Shown piece by piece: positions 62,961 through 64,000 of a stretch of DNA of 64,000 bases. The translations under genes and the position numbers were made by a program. Every line of letters begins with the position of its first letter. Position 1 is the first letter of the stretch. This stretch comes from Methylomonas fluvii (GTDB lineage Bacteria > Pseudomonadota > Gammaproteobacteria > Methylococcales > Methylomonadaceae). Under the pieces are notes generated by a model that worked only from the letters and a program-made list of their open reading frames with translations, had not been told where the DNA came from and searched no databases. Location: NCBI RefSeq assembly GCF_014850975.1, contig NZ_JACXST010000002.1:1426001-1490000 (forward strand), read 5' to 3'.

Positions 62961-64000
62961 TAAAAAAACTCTCTGATCACAGAAATTACATAATCGCATT
63001 GCTCGTCGCTAAGAAATGGATGCATAGGCAAAGAAAGAACTTCTCGGGAAACGCTTTCTGTCATGGGTAAAGCATGTTTCTCTGACCAAATCTTGGAATT
63101 TTTATGTAAAGGCTTATCCCAATGCGTAAAACATTCAATACCCTTATTGAATAAGTGGGATCGCAATTTATCTCGGTTCACACACCGAATAGGATAGGAA
63201 CTGAATACGTCAAAGTAAGCATCATTTTGCGGAGGCCGAGGTAATTTCAAGGCCTCGCAATTGGATAATCTCGAATGGTAACGCAAAGCAATTGCTCGAC
63301 GCCTTTCCGTATCCTCATGGAAATACTTAAAGTTTACGTTTAATAACGCCGCCTGTAGATTATCCAATCGCGAATTAAATCCAAATTCCAGTAACTCTCG
63401 ACTTTCGCTTTGGCCGTGATTACGCATTCGCAACAATCGATCTGCCAAATTCGAATCATTGGTCGTTATAAACCCACCGTCTCCATAACAATGCAAATTC
63501 TTCATTGGATGTAAGCTAAATGCATTGATAACACCAAAATTACCCGCATACACCCCATCGACTTGCGCACCCATCGACTGCGCTGCATCCTCAATGACCG
63601 ATAAGTCGTGCTCTTCCGCGACCGCCAAAATGGAACGCATATCGCAACAACGACCATTCATATGCACAGGTATGATAGCCTTTGTAGAAGGACCTATCGC
63701 TTGCCTTAACAATTCGACAGACATATTAAAATCGTCAGCAATATCGACAAGAATAGGTTTGGCTCCAGAATGCACTATCGCCGAAATAGTCGCGACAAAC
63801 GTATGGGCTACTGTTATAACCTCATCTCCACGACCAATGTTTAATGCCTTCAATGCCAAAAACAATGCATCGGTACCGCTATTCACAGCAATTGCGTGGC
63901 GCACACCGAGTAGTTTTGTAACTGCAACCTCAAAATGCTTAACGTCTTCTCTTAAAATATAACTAGCACTCTCACCAACATTAACAAACGCCGCCAATAG
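62960..64000 (-). CDS. DegT/DnrJ/EryC1/StrS sugar aminotransferase, cut by window edge
   Basis: About 346 residues visible; the frame stays open to the window edge and homologues carry roughly 15-20 more N-terminal residues, so the true start lies beyond 64000. Motifs: HAIAVNSGTDALFLALKALN, GDEVITVAHTFVATISAIVH, EDAAQSMGAQ and catalytic lysine in SLHPMKNLHCYGDGG. It aminates a keto-sugar nucleotide with PLP; adjacent epimerase suggests one sugar pathway. Confidence 0.9.
   Translation of the reverse strand, partial: LLAAFVNVGESASYILREDVKHFEVAVTKLLGVRHAIAVNSGTDALFLALKALNIGRGDEVITVAHTFVATISAIVHSGAKPILVDIADDFNMSVELLRQAIGPSTKAIIPVHMNGRCCDMRSILAVAEEHDLSVIEDAAQSMGAQVDGVYAGNFGVINAFSLHPMKNLHCYGDGGFITTNDSNLADRLLRMRNHGQSESRELLEFGFNSRLDNLQAALLNVNFKYFHEDTERRRAIALRYHSRLSNCEALKLPRPPQNDAYFDVFSSYPIRCVNRDKLRSHLFNKGIECFTHWDKPLHKNSKIWSEKHALPMTESVSREVLSLPMHPFLSDEQCDYVISVIREFF

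Overview
The window reads as chromosomal DNA of a free-living, motile, nitrogen-fixing gammaproteobacterium. The proteins have a Methylomonas-like (Methylococcales) flavour: a nif accessory cluster, PEP-CTERM exopolysaccharide machinery, an S16-RimM-TrmD-L19 operon beside ffh, and FlaG/FliD/FliS flagellar genes. No methane oxidation gene is present, so the genus is inference. No rRNA, tRNA or CRISPR array was seen.

Layout. (1) 1-8664: a leftward Wza/Wzc/Wzy-type exopolysaccharide operon: initiating phosphoglycosyltransferase, wza, wzc with a -1 frameshift, polymerase, flippase, methyltransferase and glycosyltransferase. (2) 9285-13485: two secreted proteins, a PEP-CTERM protein with a cohesin-like domain and a large protein with a transglutaminase-like domain, four repeats and a C-terminal dockerin. 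(3) 14177-23497: a leftward nif accessory operon, nifE-nifN-nifX-DUF269-CCE_0567-fdxB-[2Fe-2S] ferredoxin, then four little-known proteins and a GlcF-like Fe-S protein. A near-consensus sigma-54 promoter and a NifA site precede nifE. Structured repeats interrupt the operon in two places. (4) 23714-34047: potassium channel, sulfide:quinone-type oxidoreductase, msrB, M18 aminopeptidase, and an overlapping YfiR / GGDEF-EAL / TonB-receptor operon. (5) 34044-41067: a degenerate receiver, an ogt-xerD-lpxA operon, rpsP-rimM-trmD-rplS, ffh and a CcsA-like gene. (6) 41113-48744: flagellar filament block with a Maf-type flagellin glycosyltransferase, two flagellins, fliT, fliS, fliD and flaG. (7) 48755-55531: an apparently complete seven-gene legionaminic-acid-type nonulosonate pathway. 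(8) 55565-64000: an AT-richer glycan island with methyltransferases, two paralogous CgeB-like glycosyltransferases, sulfotransferase-like proteins, an epimerase and a sugar aminotransferase cut by the window edge.

How the parts work together. Region 7 would supply a CMP-activated nonulosonic acid, the Maf protein in region 6 could place it on the flagellins, and region 8 probably builds or decorates a strain-variable glycan. Regions 1 and 2 concern the cell envelope and extracellular matrix. Region 3 supports FeMo-cofactor assembly and electron supply to a nitrogenase whose structural genes lie elsewhere.

The most unusual signals are a family of three multi-stem repeats inside the nif operon whose arms covary between copies, and the adjacent cohesin and transglutaminase-dockerin genes.
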